Assembly: GCA_938040985.1 (NCBI GenBank)
Contig: CALHZD010000011.1
Coordinates: 1 to 14,297 of the forward strand
Reading direction: 5' to 3'
DNA from: an uncultured Propionivibrio sp.
GTDB lineage: Bacteria > Pseudomonadota > Gammaproteobacteria > Burkholderiales > Rhodocyclaceae
Length of the DNA: 14,297 nt
Each line of letters starts with the position of its first letter. The first letter of the stretch is position 1. Positions 1-6,889 of this stretch are shown piece after piece. Under the pieces are notes generated by a model, which worked only from the letters and a program-made list of their open reading frames with translations, did no database searches and was not told where the DNA came from. A program made the translations under genes and the position numbers.

Positions 1-589
1 TGGCCGGGCCATATTCGGCGCCGGGGCAAAAGACGGCGATTTTTTCCGGAGGACGTGAGAGGTTCAGCGCCGCCAGCGTCGTTTTTTGCTGTGCCTGCGC
101 CGAGACAAGACGCGGATTCGGTAAGGGACGGTGCAGGGGCGCGCCCGGCGCTTCGGCAAGCTGCGCGAAGCGCTCGACCATTTTGGGTAGCGCTGCCGGG
201 TCGAGCGTGTGGCGTTGGTTAATGAGACCGTAACGCGCTTCGCCGGTGAAACCAATGCGGCGCGGAATGCCGGCCAGCCAGGGAATTAGCGCCGACTTGA
301 GCGAGTTGGGCAGCACATAGGCGCGCCGGTAGCCGCGTGCCGATAGTTGGCGCGCCAGCCGATAGCGGGCGGAGAGGGCGAGTTCGCCGTGGGCGAATGG
401 GTTGTCGATAATTTCGCCGATTTCCGGCATGCGGCGCAGAACAGGCGCAACCCAGGCGGGGGCGAGCGCATCGAGCGCGAGTTCCGGGGATTGCGCTTTC
501 AGGCGCATGAACAGCGGCTGGGCCATGACTGTATCGCCAATCCAGGCGGGAGCGACGATTAGCGCGCGTTCATGAATCGGCGTCGGCAT
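1..589 (-). CDS. waaF: Lipopolysaccharide heptosyltransferase II (3' end outside window)
   Basis: WaaF adds the second L-glycero-D-manno-heptose to the LPS inner core at the inner face of the cytoplasmic membrane, using ADP-heptose (GT9 family). The window holds the first 196 codons; E. coli WaaF is about 348 residues, so the C-terminal part lies beyond the left edge. Seen: a GT9 N-terminus with APAWIGDTVMAQPLF at residues 13-27, the acceptor-domain stretch NSLKSALIPWLAGIPRRIGF at 95-114, GEARYGLIN at 116-124, and the family signature CPGAEYGPA at 188-196, which normally continues KRWP. The ATG at 589 was chosen because the conserved AxxWIGD motif follows within about 15 residues; no clear Shine-Dalgarno precedes it. 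It lies downstream of ilvE on the same strand, 307 bases away, so co-transcription is possible but not shown. Family assignment is secure; WaaF is favoured over WaaC by these motifs. Confidence 0.93.
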   Translation of the reverse strand, partial: MPTPIHERALIVAPAWIGDTVMAQPLFMRLKAQSPELALDALAPAWVAPVLRRMPEIGEIIDNPFAHGELALSARYRLARQLSARGYRRAYVLPNSLKSALIPWLAGIPRRIGFTGEARYGLINQRHTLDPAALPKMVERFAQLAEAPGAPLHRPLPNPRLVSAQAQQKTTLAALNLSRPPEKIAVFCPGAEYGPA

Positions 590-896
590 GGCGTAGAGGT
601 GAAGGGGATAAAGAGTTCGCTAGAAAAAATCAATGAGAATTCATCAGGAAAGGGGCCAAGAAGGCGGATTGAACGGGAGCATCCTCCGATGTGTCATGAG
701 ACGAGTTTCCAGCGGCGTCATTGCGCCCCAGGCGTACTTCTCACATGGCTCAGGATGGCCCTGGGCTGCCGGGCGTTTTAGCCCCTGATTGATGGGCGCT
801 CCGTCCGTGTACTGGTTGGGCGCTCATCAAAGCGCCCGCCGCAAGCCGCGTAAAAAGCCGAGCCGGAAGCGGGTTGGCCTCCGTGGATCTTGTTGT
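590..896. other. Non-coding stretch between ilvE and waaF
   Basis: About 307 bases without a supportable gene. On the minus strand one frame stays open from about 829 to 644 but has no start near its beginning and no recognisable motif; a plus-strand frame with an ATG at 572 is also unconvincing. The stretch contains GGGCGCT twice (794-800, 818-824), the second forming a 7-bp hairpin with AGCGCCC, and a weaker GGGCT/AGCCC pair at 763-784. It may hold the 3' untranslated region of ilvE and the waaF promoter. No canonical terminator or sigma-70 promoter is evident. Confidence 0.5.
818..837. repeat. Hairpin downstream of ilvE
   Basis: Perfect 7-bp inverted repeat GGGCGCT / AGCGCCC around the six-base loop CATCAA, about 60 bases past the ilvE stop. 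There is no T tract on the minus-strand 3' side, so it is not a standard intrinsic terminator; it could stabilise the ilvE transcript end or be a Rho-dependent 3' structure. A second GGGCGCT at 794-800 could pair with the same AGCGCCC arm. Confidence 0.35.
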
Positions 897-1817
897 TCAG
901 ACGTAGCTGAGCCAGTCGGCATACTGCGGCAGACGGCCATTGACGCAATCGAAATACCGTTGTTGCAGTTGCGCCGTGATCGGCCCGCGCACCCCTTCGC
1001 CGATCTGGCGGTTATCAAGTTCGCGGATCGGCGTAACCTCGGCGGCCGTACCGGTAAAAAAGGCTTCATCGGCGATGTAAATATCGTCGCGCGTCAGACG
1101 GCGGGCGCGGACTTCCAGGCCGAGATCATTGGCCAGCGTAATGATCGTGTCACGCGTAATGCCGACCAGCGCGGAAGTGAGTTCCGGCTCGTAGAGCACG
1201 CCCCCTTGAACGATAAAGAGGTTCTCGCCCGAGCCTTCGGCAACGAAGCCGTCAACGTCGAGCAGCAGCGCTTCGTCATAGCCATCCTGGGTAGCTTCCA
1301 TATTGGCCAGGATGGAATTGGCGTAAGTTGCGGCGAACTTGGCGCGCGCCATCGTTACATTGATGTGGTGGCGGGCAAAAGAAGCCGTTTTGACGCGGAT
1401 GCCTTTTTCCATGCCATCGGCGCCCAGGTAAGCGCCCCACGGCCAGGCGGCGATGGCGACGCAAACCGTCGCTCCCTTGGGGGAAACGCCCATTTTTTCC
1501 GACCCATAGAAAGCGATGGGACGGATGTAGCCGGATTCCAGCCGGTTGGCGCGCACGACTTCCTTCTGTGCTTCGATCAGCGTGGATCTGTCGAAGGGAA
1601 TTTTCATCATGTAAATGTGCGCCGAGTTGAACAGGCGATCGGTGTGTTCCTTGAGCCGGAAAATGGCGGTGCCGGATTCAGTTTTATAAGCACGCAACCC
1701 TTCGAAGACAGACAGGCCGTAATGCAGGGAATGCGTGAGAACGTGCGTATTCGCTTCGCGCCATGGAACGAGTTTTCCGTCTTTCCAGATAAAACCGTCG
1801 CGGTCGGCCATTGACAT
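897..1817 (-). CDS. ilvE: Branched-chain amino acid aminotransferase
   Basis: A PLP-dependent fold-type IV transaminase that reversibly transfers the amino group between glutamate and the keto acids of valine, leucine and isoleucine; the last step of their synthesis, in the cytoplasm. From the ATG at 1817 the protein is 306 residues, the usual IlvE length. Seen: HSLHYGLSVFEGLRAY at 29-44, AWPWGAYLG at 124-132, the predicted PLP Schiff-base lysine K160 in RAKFAATY (E. coli IlvE K160), EGSGENLF at 194-201 with the PLP-binding Glu, and GTAAEVTPI at 256-264. The start is fixed by GGGAG at 1826-1830 (minus strand), eight bases upstream; a second in-frame ATG lies at 1811, and an upstream extension to 1898 lacks family similarity. 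The sequence after the catalytic lysine (FAATYANS) differs slightly from the commoner KxxGNYxNS. It is divergent from the Nudix gene. Confidence 0.96.
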   Translation of the reverse strand: MSMADRDGFIWKDGKLVPWREANTHVLTHSLHYGLSVFEGLRAYKTESGTAIFRLKEHTDRLFNSAHIYMMKIPFDRSTLIEAQKEVVRANRLESGYIRPIAFYGSEKMGVSPKGATVCVAIAAWPWGAYLGADGMEKGIRVKTASFARHHINVTMARAKFAATYANSILANMEATQDGYDEALLLDVDGFVAEGSGENLFIVQGGVLYEPELTSALVGITRDTIITLANDLGLEVRARRLTRDDIYIADEAFFTGTAAEVTPIRELDNRQIGEGVRGPITAQLQQRYFDCVNGRLPQYADWLSYV

Positions 1818-1924
1818 GATGTTTTCTCCCTTTGCTACAGATATGGCTGAAATGTCTGGATATGGATACAGAAGCCTCGCGTATGCCAGATACTGCAAAC
1901 TTCTGTCGACGCCAGAAAGCAGCT

Positions 1925-1930
1925 ATTTTA
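1925..1930 (-). promoter_or_regulatory. Candidate -10 box for ilvE
   Basis: TAAAAT on the minus strand, about 108 bases upstream of the ilvE start. No acceptable -35 hexamer sits 16-18 bases upstream, so the call rests on the -10 alone. It faces a TAAAAT on the plus strand at 1955-1960, giving a back-to-back arrangement in which ATTTTAGCC and CGGTAAAAT form an imperfect inverted repeat. Confidence 0.3.
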
Positions 1931-1954
1931 GCCGATTTCATGGTGGCTTGGCGG

Positions 1955-1960
1955 TAAAAT
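1955..1960 (+). promoter_or_regulatory. Candidate -10 box for the nudJ-mnmA transcript
   Basis: TAAAAT followed by GGCG, 26 bases before the Nudix start codon. The same GGTAnAATGGCG arrangement occurs upstream of purB (11192-11203), which adds some weight. No good -35 hexamer at the usual spacing. A start about seven bases downstream would leave a leader of roughly 20 bases. Confidence 0.3.
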
Positions 1961-1986
1961 GGCGCTTTCGGACCGACCACTGACCC

Positions 1987-2439
1987 ATGACCCGGAATTT
2001 GCATGTGACCGTTGCCGCCATCGCCGAACGTGACGGCCGCTTCTTACTCGTCGAGGAAGAAACCGACGGGGGAATCCGCTACAACCAGCCCGCCGGGCAT
2101 CTGGAACACGGTGAATCGCTCGCGGACGCCGTCGTTCGCGAGACGCTGGAAGAAACGGGCTACGCCTTCGTTCCGGAAGCATTGGTCGGCGTTCACCACT
2201 GGCATAAACCGGCCCGCGAAATGACGTATGTACGCTTTGTTTTTGCCGGTGTGGTAAACGGGCACGATGCGGCGCGGCCGCTCGATCAGGGCATTATTGC
2301 TGCGCACTGGCTGGATTTTCAGGAAATTTGCGCACTCGAACGGGATGGGCGCCTGCGCAGCCCGCTGGTCATGGGCGCTCTGGACGACTGGCGCGCAGGC
2401 CGGCGCTACCCGCTGGAGGCGGTGAAGTTTTACGGATGA
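1987..2439 (+). CDS. nudJ: NudJ-type Nudix hydrolase
   Basis: A 150-residue Nudix hydrolase closely resembling E. coli NudJ, a phosphatase acting on nucleoside di- and triphosphates and on the thiamin precursor HMP-pyrophosphate. Seen: beta-strand HVTVAAIAERDGRFLLVEE at 6-24, NQPAGHLE at 33-40, and a Nudix box running from G37 through E43, R51, E52, E55, E56 and G58, matching GX5EX7REUXEEXGU except for Thr at the first hydrophobic position. The C-terminal LRSPLV (127-132) and RYPLE (139-143) stretches also match NudJ. The ATG at 1987 lacks an evident Shine-Dalgarno, but the conserved first strand begins at residue 6, so it is the natural start. mnmA follows 173 bases downstream, the same order as nudJ-mnmA in enterobacteria. 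The fold and Nudix activity are sure; the exact substrate is inferred. Confidence 0.9.
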   Translation: MTRNLHVTVAAIAERDGRFLLVEEETDGGIRYNQPAGHLEHGESLADAVVRETLEETGYAFVPEALVGVHHWHKPAREMTYVRFVFAGVVNGHDAARPLDQGIIAAHWLDFQEICALERDGRLRSPLVMGALDDWRAGRRYPLEAVKFYG

Positions 2440-2564
2440 AGCGACGGATTGCCGGATCACCTTATCGGGTCGATGCTGTGCGCGGCGCCGTAGCGAGAAA
2501 GCACTTTGGCAAAAATAGCGGCGGGCGCAACGGAGGTGGCGACGAATTGCAACGAATAGCGAAG

Positions 2565-2584
2565 GGTAGCGACAGGTAGCGACA
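2565..2584. repeat. Tandem 10-bp repeat upstream of mnmA
   Basis: GGTAGCGACA occurs twice in perfect tandem, flanked by degenerate copies (AATAGCGAAG before, AAGGCGACAAAC after). The whole 2550-2600 stretch is built of GCGA-type units. It lies in the 173-base gap between the Nudix gene and mnmA. Function unknown; a small variable-number repeat or an untranslated leader element are both possible. Confidence 0.6.
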
Positions 2585-2612
2585 AACAAGGCGACAAACG
2601 GAATGATGATGG

Positions 2613-3821
2613 ATGAAAAACGTCATGGGTGAGAAAACGTATACGCAACTGCTGGCAGAAGCTCGTCAATACGTGCCGGCAGAGCTGCGGGAAGGGGACG
2701 GGCGCACGGTTGTCGTTGGTCTGTCCGGCGGCGTCGATTCCTCGGTCGCCGCGCTTTTGCTCAAACAGTGGGGCTGGCGCGTCATCGGGCTGTTCATGAA
2801 AAACTGGGAAGACGATGACGACGATGAATACTGCTCGTCGCGCCAGGATTTGATCGATGTCATGAGCGTGGCCGATGCGATCGGCATTGATGTTGAAGTC
2901 GTCAATTTCGCCAGTGAATACCGCGAGCGGGTGTTCTCGATTTTTCTTGATGAATATCAGGCCGGGCGCACGCCCAATCCCGACGTGCTGTGCAACTCGG
3001 AAATCAAGTTCAAGGCTTTTCTCGATCATGCGATGGGGCTGGGCGCCGAAAAGATCGCCACCGGCCATTACGCAGGCGTCCGCCAGGCGGACGCCGTAAA
3101 CGGCGCGGACGGGAAATTCCAGCTGCTCAAGGCGGCGGATGCGACGAAGGATCAAAGCTATTTTCTGTATCGCCTCAATCAGGCGCAGCTCGCGCGCACG
3201 TTGTTTCCGCTGGCCGGGATGCGTAAACGGGATGTGCGCGCCCTGGCTTCCGCGGCAAAGCTGCACGTTGCACTCAAGAAGGATTCGACCGGCATCTGTT
3301 TCATCGGCGAGCGCCCTTTCAAGGAATTTCTGATGCGTTACCTGCCGCCGTGCAAGGGTGAGATTCGCAGCCTTGACGACGGGCGATTGCTGGGCGAACA
3401 CGACGGGCTGACCTTTTACACGCTCGGCCAGCGTAAAGGATTACACGTCGGCGGCGTCAAAGGAGGCAAGGGCAGCGACACCGGCGATCATGCCGCCTGG
3501 TTCGTGGCCAAAAAGGAGATGGCGCGCAATATCCTGTATGTCGTGCAAGGGCACGATCATCCCGCGCTGCGGGCGACGGCGCTGCATGCCGGTCAGCTTT
3601 CCTGGATCGCCGGCGATCGTCCTGCGGACCGGCCGCAGACGGCGCATCCCTATACAGCCAAGACGCGCTATCGGCAGGCCGACGCCCCATGCGTCATCGA
3701 GCACATCGATACAGCGGGCTGCCGCCTCAGTTTTGCCGAGCCGCAATGGGCAATTACGCCGGGGCAGTCCGTGGTGATTTACGAAGACCGTATCTGTCTG
3801 GGCGGGGGCATCATTGCCTGA
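2613..3821 (+). CDS. mnmA: tRNA-specific 2-thiouridylase MnmA
   Basis: MnmA (TrmU) adenylates U34 of tRNA-Lys, -Glu and -Gln and replaces its C2 oxygen with sulfur delivered by the IscS/Tus relay. Seen: PP-loop SGGVDSS at 38-44, GLFMKNWEDDDDDEYCS at 59-75, the catalytic nucleophile C127 in NPDVLCNSEIKF, the ATGHYA motif at 149-154, and the second catalytic cysteine C229 in KKDSTGICFIGER (E. coli C102 and C199). A C-terminal beta-barrel region follows, ending GQSVVIYEDRICLGGGIIA. At 402 residues it is longer than E. coli MnmA (about 368), partly through some 30 residues before the PP-loop strand. The start is uncertain: ATG at 2613 or ATG at 2625 (both weakly preceded), or GTG at 2673, which would leave about 15 residues before the loop. 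The flippase-like gene follows at once. Confidence 0.96.
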   Translation: MKNVMGEKTYTQLLAEARQYVPAELREGDGRTVVVGLSGGVDSSVAALLLKQWGWRVIGLFMKNWEDDDDDEYCSSRQDLIDVMSVADAIGIDVEVVNFASEYRERVFSIFLDEYQAGRTPNPDVLCNSEIKFKAFLDHAMGLGAEKIATGHYAGVRQADAVNGADGKFQLLKAADATKDQSYFLYRLNQAQLARTLFPLAGMRKRDVRALASAAKLHVALKKDSTGICFIGERPFKEFLMRYLPPCKGEIRSLDDGRLLGEHDGLTFYTLGQRKGLHVGGVKGGKGSDTGDHAAWFVAKKEMARNILYVVQGHDHPALRATALHAGQLSWIAGDRPADRPQTAHPYTAKTRYRQADAPCVIEHIDTAGCRLSFAEPQWAITPGQSVVIYEDRICLGGGIIA

Positions 3822-3822
3822 A

Positions 3823-4827
3823 ATGTCTCAATACGACCGGCGCCATGATCATGATCATGGCCATCGCCACTGCCCACTGCCCAGTAGCCTGGCGTTGCCG
3901 CCGCTGCGCCTTGTGTTCATCAGCATTGCGCTGGCGGCAGTCGGTTATCTTGGTCTGTCGCTCTGGGCAGGCTGGCGTGAGGTTGCAGCGGCGGTGGCCG
4001 GCGCCGGTTTTTTCGTGATTCTCGGTTTGCTTGCGCTGTCTCTGGTCAACTATCTGTTTCGCTTTCTGCGCTGGGCGCGCTATCTGTATCTGCTCGATGC
4101 GCGCGTGCCGTGGCGCATTAATCTTGCCGCCTATTTTTCCGGTTTTGCGCTGACGACCAGTCCGGGGAAGCTGGGCGAAACCCTGCGTTCCGTGTTGCTC
4201 AAGCCGCGTGGCGTGCCGGTACCGGCCAGCCTCGCGGCCTTTTTCGCCGAGCGTGTTAGCGATCTGATGGCGGTGGTGTTGCTGGCCGGCATCGGTCTGT
4301 GGGAGTATGCACCGGCGCGGCCGGTTGTCGGCGGGGCGTTGCTCTTGGTTTTTACGGCATTGCTGCTGGCGCAGTGGCGCGCTTTGCTGCTTGCCGTCGA
4401 ACGCTGGGCGCCGCCGCAGGTACGGGGCTGGGCGCGCCTGCTGGCGCGGCTGTGCGCCGTCGTGCTGCATTTTCGCCGCTGCTTTACATTGCCGGTCATG
4501 GCGATGGGGCTGACCTTGGGCATCGTTGCCTGGCTGGCCGAAGGCATCGGCTTCTGGTGGCTGCTTGCCGCACTGGGGCATCCGCTGCCGGTGGCGACTG
4601 CGCTGTTCGTCTACGCTTTTGCCATGCTGGTTGGCGGCCTGTCGTTTCTGCCGGGCGGCCTGGGAAGCAGTGAAGCGACGATGATCGGGCTGTTGTCGCT
4701 GTACGGTCTGCCGGAGGCGGCGGCGGCCACGGCGACGCTGATCTGTCGTCTGGCGACGCTGTGGTTTGCCGTTGCGTTGGGGGCAGTTTTTCTGGCAAGA
4801 CAAAAAACGATGGGACCGGAATCATGA
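3823..4827 (+). CDS. Flippase-like membrane protein (lysylphosphatidylglycerol synthase TM-type)
   Basis: A 334-residue inner-membrane protein of the lysylphosphatidylglycerol_synthase_TM / AglD-like family (UPF0104 type), thought to translocate or help position lipid-linked substrates. Roughly seven or eight hydrophobic segments are visible, near 25-47, 57-80, 147-161, 166-187, 221-251, 256-275 and 303-325. Family-like motifs: TTSPGKLGETLR at 111-122, FFAERVSDL at 140-148, and FLPGGLGSSE at 275-284. No C-terminal aminoacyl-transferase domain is present, so it is not a full MprF. The N-terminus is unusual, with five His alternating with Asp, Gly and Arg at residues 8-16. The ATG at 3823 is one base past the mnmA stop; an in-frame TTG at 3814 is closer to GGGGG at 3804-3808 and would overlap mnmA. 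The 3' end overlaps the DprE1-like gene by ATGA, implying coupled translation. The exact substrate is unknown; context suggests a polyprenyl-phosphate sugar. Confidence 0.85.
   Translation: MSQYDRRHDHDHGHRHCPLPSSLALPPLRLVFISIALAAVGYLGLSLWAGWREVAAAVAGAGFFVILGLLALSLVNYLFRFLRWARYLYLLDARVPWRINLAAYFSGFALTTSPGKLGETLRSVLLKPRGVPVPASLAAFFAERVSDLMAVVLLAGIGLWEYAPARPVVGGALLLVFTALLLAQWRALLLAVERWAPPQVRGWARLLARLCAVVLHFRRCFTLPVMAMGLTLGIVAWLAEGIGFWWLLAALGHPLPVATALFVYAFAMLVGGLSFLPGGLGSSEATMIGLLSLYGLPEAAAATATLICRLATLWFAVALGAVFLARQKTMGPES
3842..3861. repeat. Perfect 20-bp palindrome at the start of the flippase-like gene
   Basis: Three overlapping CATGAT/ATCATG units flanked by GC and GC form a perfect 20-bp palindrome 19 bases into the coding sequence. 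It encodes part of the His-Asp run. It could be a codon-level by-product of the HDHDH repeat, or an mRNA hairpin near the start that modulates translation. Confidence 0.7.
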
Positions 4828-6119
4828 GTTTGCGTGCGTGGGGACGTCTGCCGGCCATGCCAGCGGCGGAAGAAATCTGGTGGAATGACCGCACTGCGGC
4901 GCTGCCGCCGTTGCCTTCCCTGGTTTCCGCTTCTGGCGGGATGCTGGCGTATGGCAATGGCCGCAGTTATGGCGATGTTTGTCTGAACAGCGGCGGCGCG
5001 CTGCTGCATACGCGCGGTCTTGACCGGCTGATGGCGTTCGATGCGGTCACTGGCGTGATGACCTGTGAAGCGGGTGTGCTGCTCTCCGAAATCCTCGAGG
5101 TGTTCGTCCCGCGCGGCTGGTTTCTGCCGGTGACGCCAGGCACCCGTTTCGTCACCGTCGGCGGAGCGATCGCTAACGACGTGCACGGCAAGAATCACCA
5201 CGGCGCGGGGACGTTCGGTGGCCATGTCCGCCGCTTTGAGCTGCTGCGCTCGGACGGTTCGCGCCGCATCTGCTCGCCGCAGGAAAATGCTGAACTGTTT
5301 TCCGCGACGATCGGCGGCATGGGGCTGACGGGGCTGATCACCTGGGTTGAGCTGGCGCTCAGGCCCATCCCGAGTGCGTATGTTGAGGTTGAAAACACAC
5401 GTTTTTCCAGTCTGGACGAATTTTTTGCCCTCAATGCCGAGGCCGAGGCAAAACACGAATACGTCGTTGCCTGGGTCGATTGCCTGGCGCCTTCGCTACG
5501 CGGTATTTTCATGGCGGGTGATCATGCGCCGGAGGGCGGTTTTGTGATGCGGGGCCAAACGCGGTTGGGCATACCGTTTACGCCGCCGTTCTCGCTGGTT
5601 AACCGCCTCTCGTTGCGCGCTTTCAATGCTGCGTATTACAACCGGCCGCTGGCCTTGCATCAGATCGTTCACTACGCGCCGTATTTCTACCCGCTCGACG
5701 CCATTCAAAACTGGAACCGCATTTATGGGCCGCGCGGCTTTTTTCAGTATCAGTTTGTTCTCCCGATGGCGGCGCGCGAAGCGGTCGGCGAGGTATTCAA
5801 CGCGATTGCCGCCGACGGCCGCGGTTCTTTCCTGGCCGTACTCAAGACTTTTGGCGAGCGGACCAGCCCCGGCATGATGTCGTTCCCCATGCACGGCGTG
5901 ACGCTGGCGCTCGATTTCCCTAATGATGGCGCCCTGACGCTGGCGCTGTTCCGGCGGCTCGATGCGATCGTCGAGGCGGCCGGCGGGCGTCTGTACGCAG
6001 CCAAGGATGCGCGCATGAGCGGTGATTTCTATCGCCGCAGCTATCCGCGCTTTGACGAATTCATGCGCCATGTCGATCCGGCCTTTTTGTCGGATTTTGC
6101 GCGGCGCGTGCTGTCATGA
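4824..6119 (+). CDS. DprE1-like FAD-dependent oxidase (polyprenylphosphoryl-ribose oxidase type)
   Basis: A 431-residue VAO-type flavoprotein resembling mycobacterial DprE1, which oxidises the 2'-OH of decaprenylphosphoryl-ribose to the keto intermediate. Seen: FAD-binding GNGRSYGDVCLNSGG at 44-58, PGTRFVTVGGAIANDVHGKN at 105-124 including the His equivalent to DprE1 H132 (here H121), FGGHVRRFELLRSDG at 131-145, ATIGGMGLTGLI at 161-172, and the C-terminal substrate-domain AKDAR with K394 (DprE1 K418). The end, VDPAFLSDFARRVLS, is also DprE1-like. The residue aligning with DprE1 C387, the covalent benzothiazinone target, reads as Ala (A362 in LALDFP). The ATG at 4824 overlaps the previous stop and has GGACCGGA just upstream; an earlier in-frame start lacks similarity. 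Position beside a DprE2-like gene supports the role; other aldonolactone or alditol oxidases are less likely. Confidence 0.88.
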   Translation: MSLRAWGRLPAMPAAEEIWWNDRTAALPPLPSLVSASGGMLAYGNGRSYGDVCLNSGGALLHTRGLDRLMAFDAVTGVMTCEAGVLLSEILEVFVPRGWFLPVTPGTRFVTVGGAIANDVHGKNHHGAGTFGGHVRRFELLRSDGSRRICSPQENAELFSATIGGMGLTGLITWVELALRPIPSAYVEVENTRFSSLDEFFALNAEAEAKHEYVVAWVDCLAPSLRGIFMAGDHAPEGGFVMRGQTRLGIPFTPPFSLVNRLSLRAFNAAYYNRPLALHQIVHYAPYFYPLDAIQNWNRIYGPRGFFQYQFVLPMAAREAVGEVFNAIAADGRGSFLAVLKTFGERTSPGMMSFPMHGVTLALDFPNDGALTLALFRRLDAIVEAAGGRLYAAKDARMSGDFYRRSYPRFDEFMRHVDPAFLSDFARRVLS

Positions 6120-6148
6120 CGGTTACAAGGACGATGGGAAGGCAAGCC

Positions 6149-6889
6149 ATGCAAGAAAAAATCCTGATCATCGGCGCAACATCGGCGATTGCCGAGGCCG
6201 TTGCGCGTCTCTGGGCGGCGCGCCGTTGCGCGTTATTTCTCGTCGGCCGGCGGGAGGAGCGCCTGGAAGCGATTGCCGCCGATCTGTGCGTCCGCGGCGC
6301 GGCCTCGGTCGAGTGCTTGACGATGGATGCGTGTGACAGGGAACGCCACGCCGCCATGCTCGACGCGGCGCTGGCCTCGCTCGGCGGGCTGGATATTGCC
6401 TTGATCGCGCACGGTTCGTTGCCCGACCAGAAAGCCTGCGAGGCTTCCGTTGAGCAGACGCTGCGCGAGATCGAAAACAACGGCGTTTCGGTCGTTGCGC
6501 TGTCGACGCGACTGGCACAGTATCTGGCCGGGCAGGGACGCGGCTGCCTCGCCGTCATCGGTTCGGTCGCCGGTGATCGCGGCCGGCAGAGCAACTACGT
6601 CTATGGCGCGGCCAAGGGCATGGTCGATATTTTTTTGCAGGGGCTGCGCAACCGGTTGGCAAGAAGCGGCGTTCAGATCCTGACGATCAAACCCGGTTTC
6701 ATCGATACGCCGATGACGGCGGCCTTTGCCAAGGGAGCGCTGTGGCGCACGCCGCAGGCGATTGCCGGCAATATCGTCGAGGCCGTCGACCGCCGGCGCG
6801 ATGTCGTTTATCTGCCAGGATTCTGGCGCGTGATCATGTTTGTCATCCGCCATATTCCCGAATGTATTTTCAAGAAGCTGTCGTTGTGA
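6149..6889 (+). CDS. DprE2-like short-chain dehydrogenase
   Basis: A 246-residue classical-type SDR resembling DprE2, the NADH-dependent reductase that reduces decaprenylphosphoryl-2-keto-ribose to decaprenylphosphoryl-arabinose. Seen: nucleotide-binding GATSAIAEA at 9-17 (the DprE2-style form of TGxxxGxG), IAHGS at 86-90, active-site N111, S139 in VIGSVAGDRG, Y152 and K156 in YGAAKG, PGFIDTPMT at 182-190, and a hydrophobic basic tail (FVIRHIPECIFKK) that may touch the membrane. The ATG at 6149 is preferred because GGGAAGG ends six bases upstream; an ATG at 6116 overlaps the DprE1-like stop by ATGA and would add 11 residues. The pairing with the oxidase is what ties this SDR to DprE2; on its own it would be only an SDR. 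Confidence 0.87.
   Translation: MQEKILIIGATSAIAEAVARLWAARRCALFLVGRREERLEAIAADLCVRGAASVECLTMDACDRERHAAMLDAALASLGGLDIALIAHGSLPDQKACEASVEQTLREIENNGVSVVALSTRLAQYLAGQGRGCLAVIGSVAGDRGRQSNYVYGAAKGMVDIFLQGLRNRLARSGVQILTIKPGFIDTPMTAAFAKGALWRTPQAIAGNIVEAVDRRRDVVYLPGFWRVIMFVIRHIPECIFKKLSL

Noticed and set aside
644..829. A start-less minus-strand open frame between ilvE and waaF
   Set aside because: There is no initiation codon at its beginning, no ribosome binding site and no recognisable motif; too weak to call a pseudogene.
789..1814. A 341-codon plus-strand open frame opposite ilvE
   Set aside because: It lies antisense to the clearly recognisable ilvE, has no domain or motif, and arises from the third-position GC bias of the real gene.
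2457..3401. A 314-codon minus-strand open frame opposite mnmA
   Set aside because: It is antisense to mnmA and has no protein-family similarity that I can recognise.
3811..4803. A 330-codon minus-strand frame, Gln/Arg-rich
   Set aside because: It is antisense to the flippase-like gene; its composition (runs of Gln, Arg and His) is typical of the reverse reading of a Leu/Ala-rich membrane protein.
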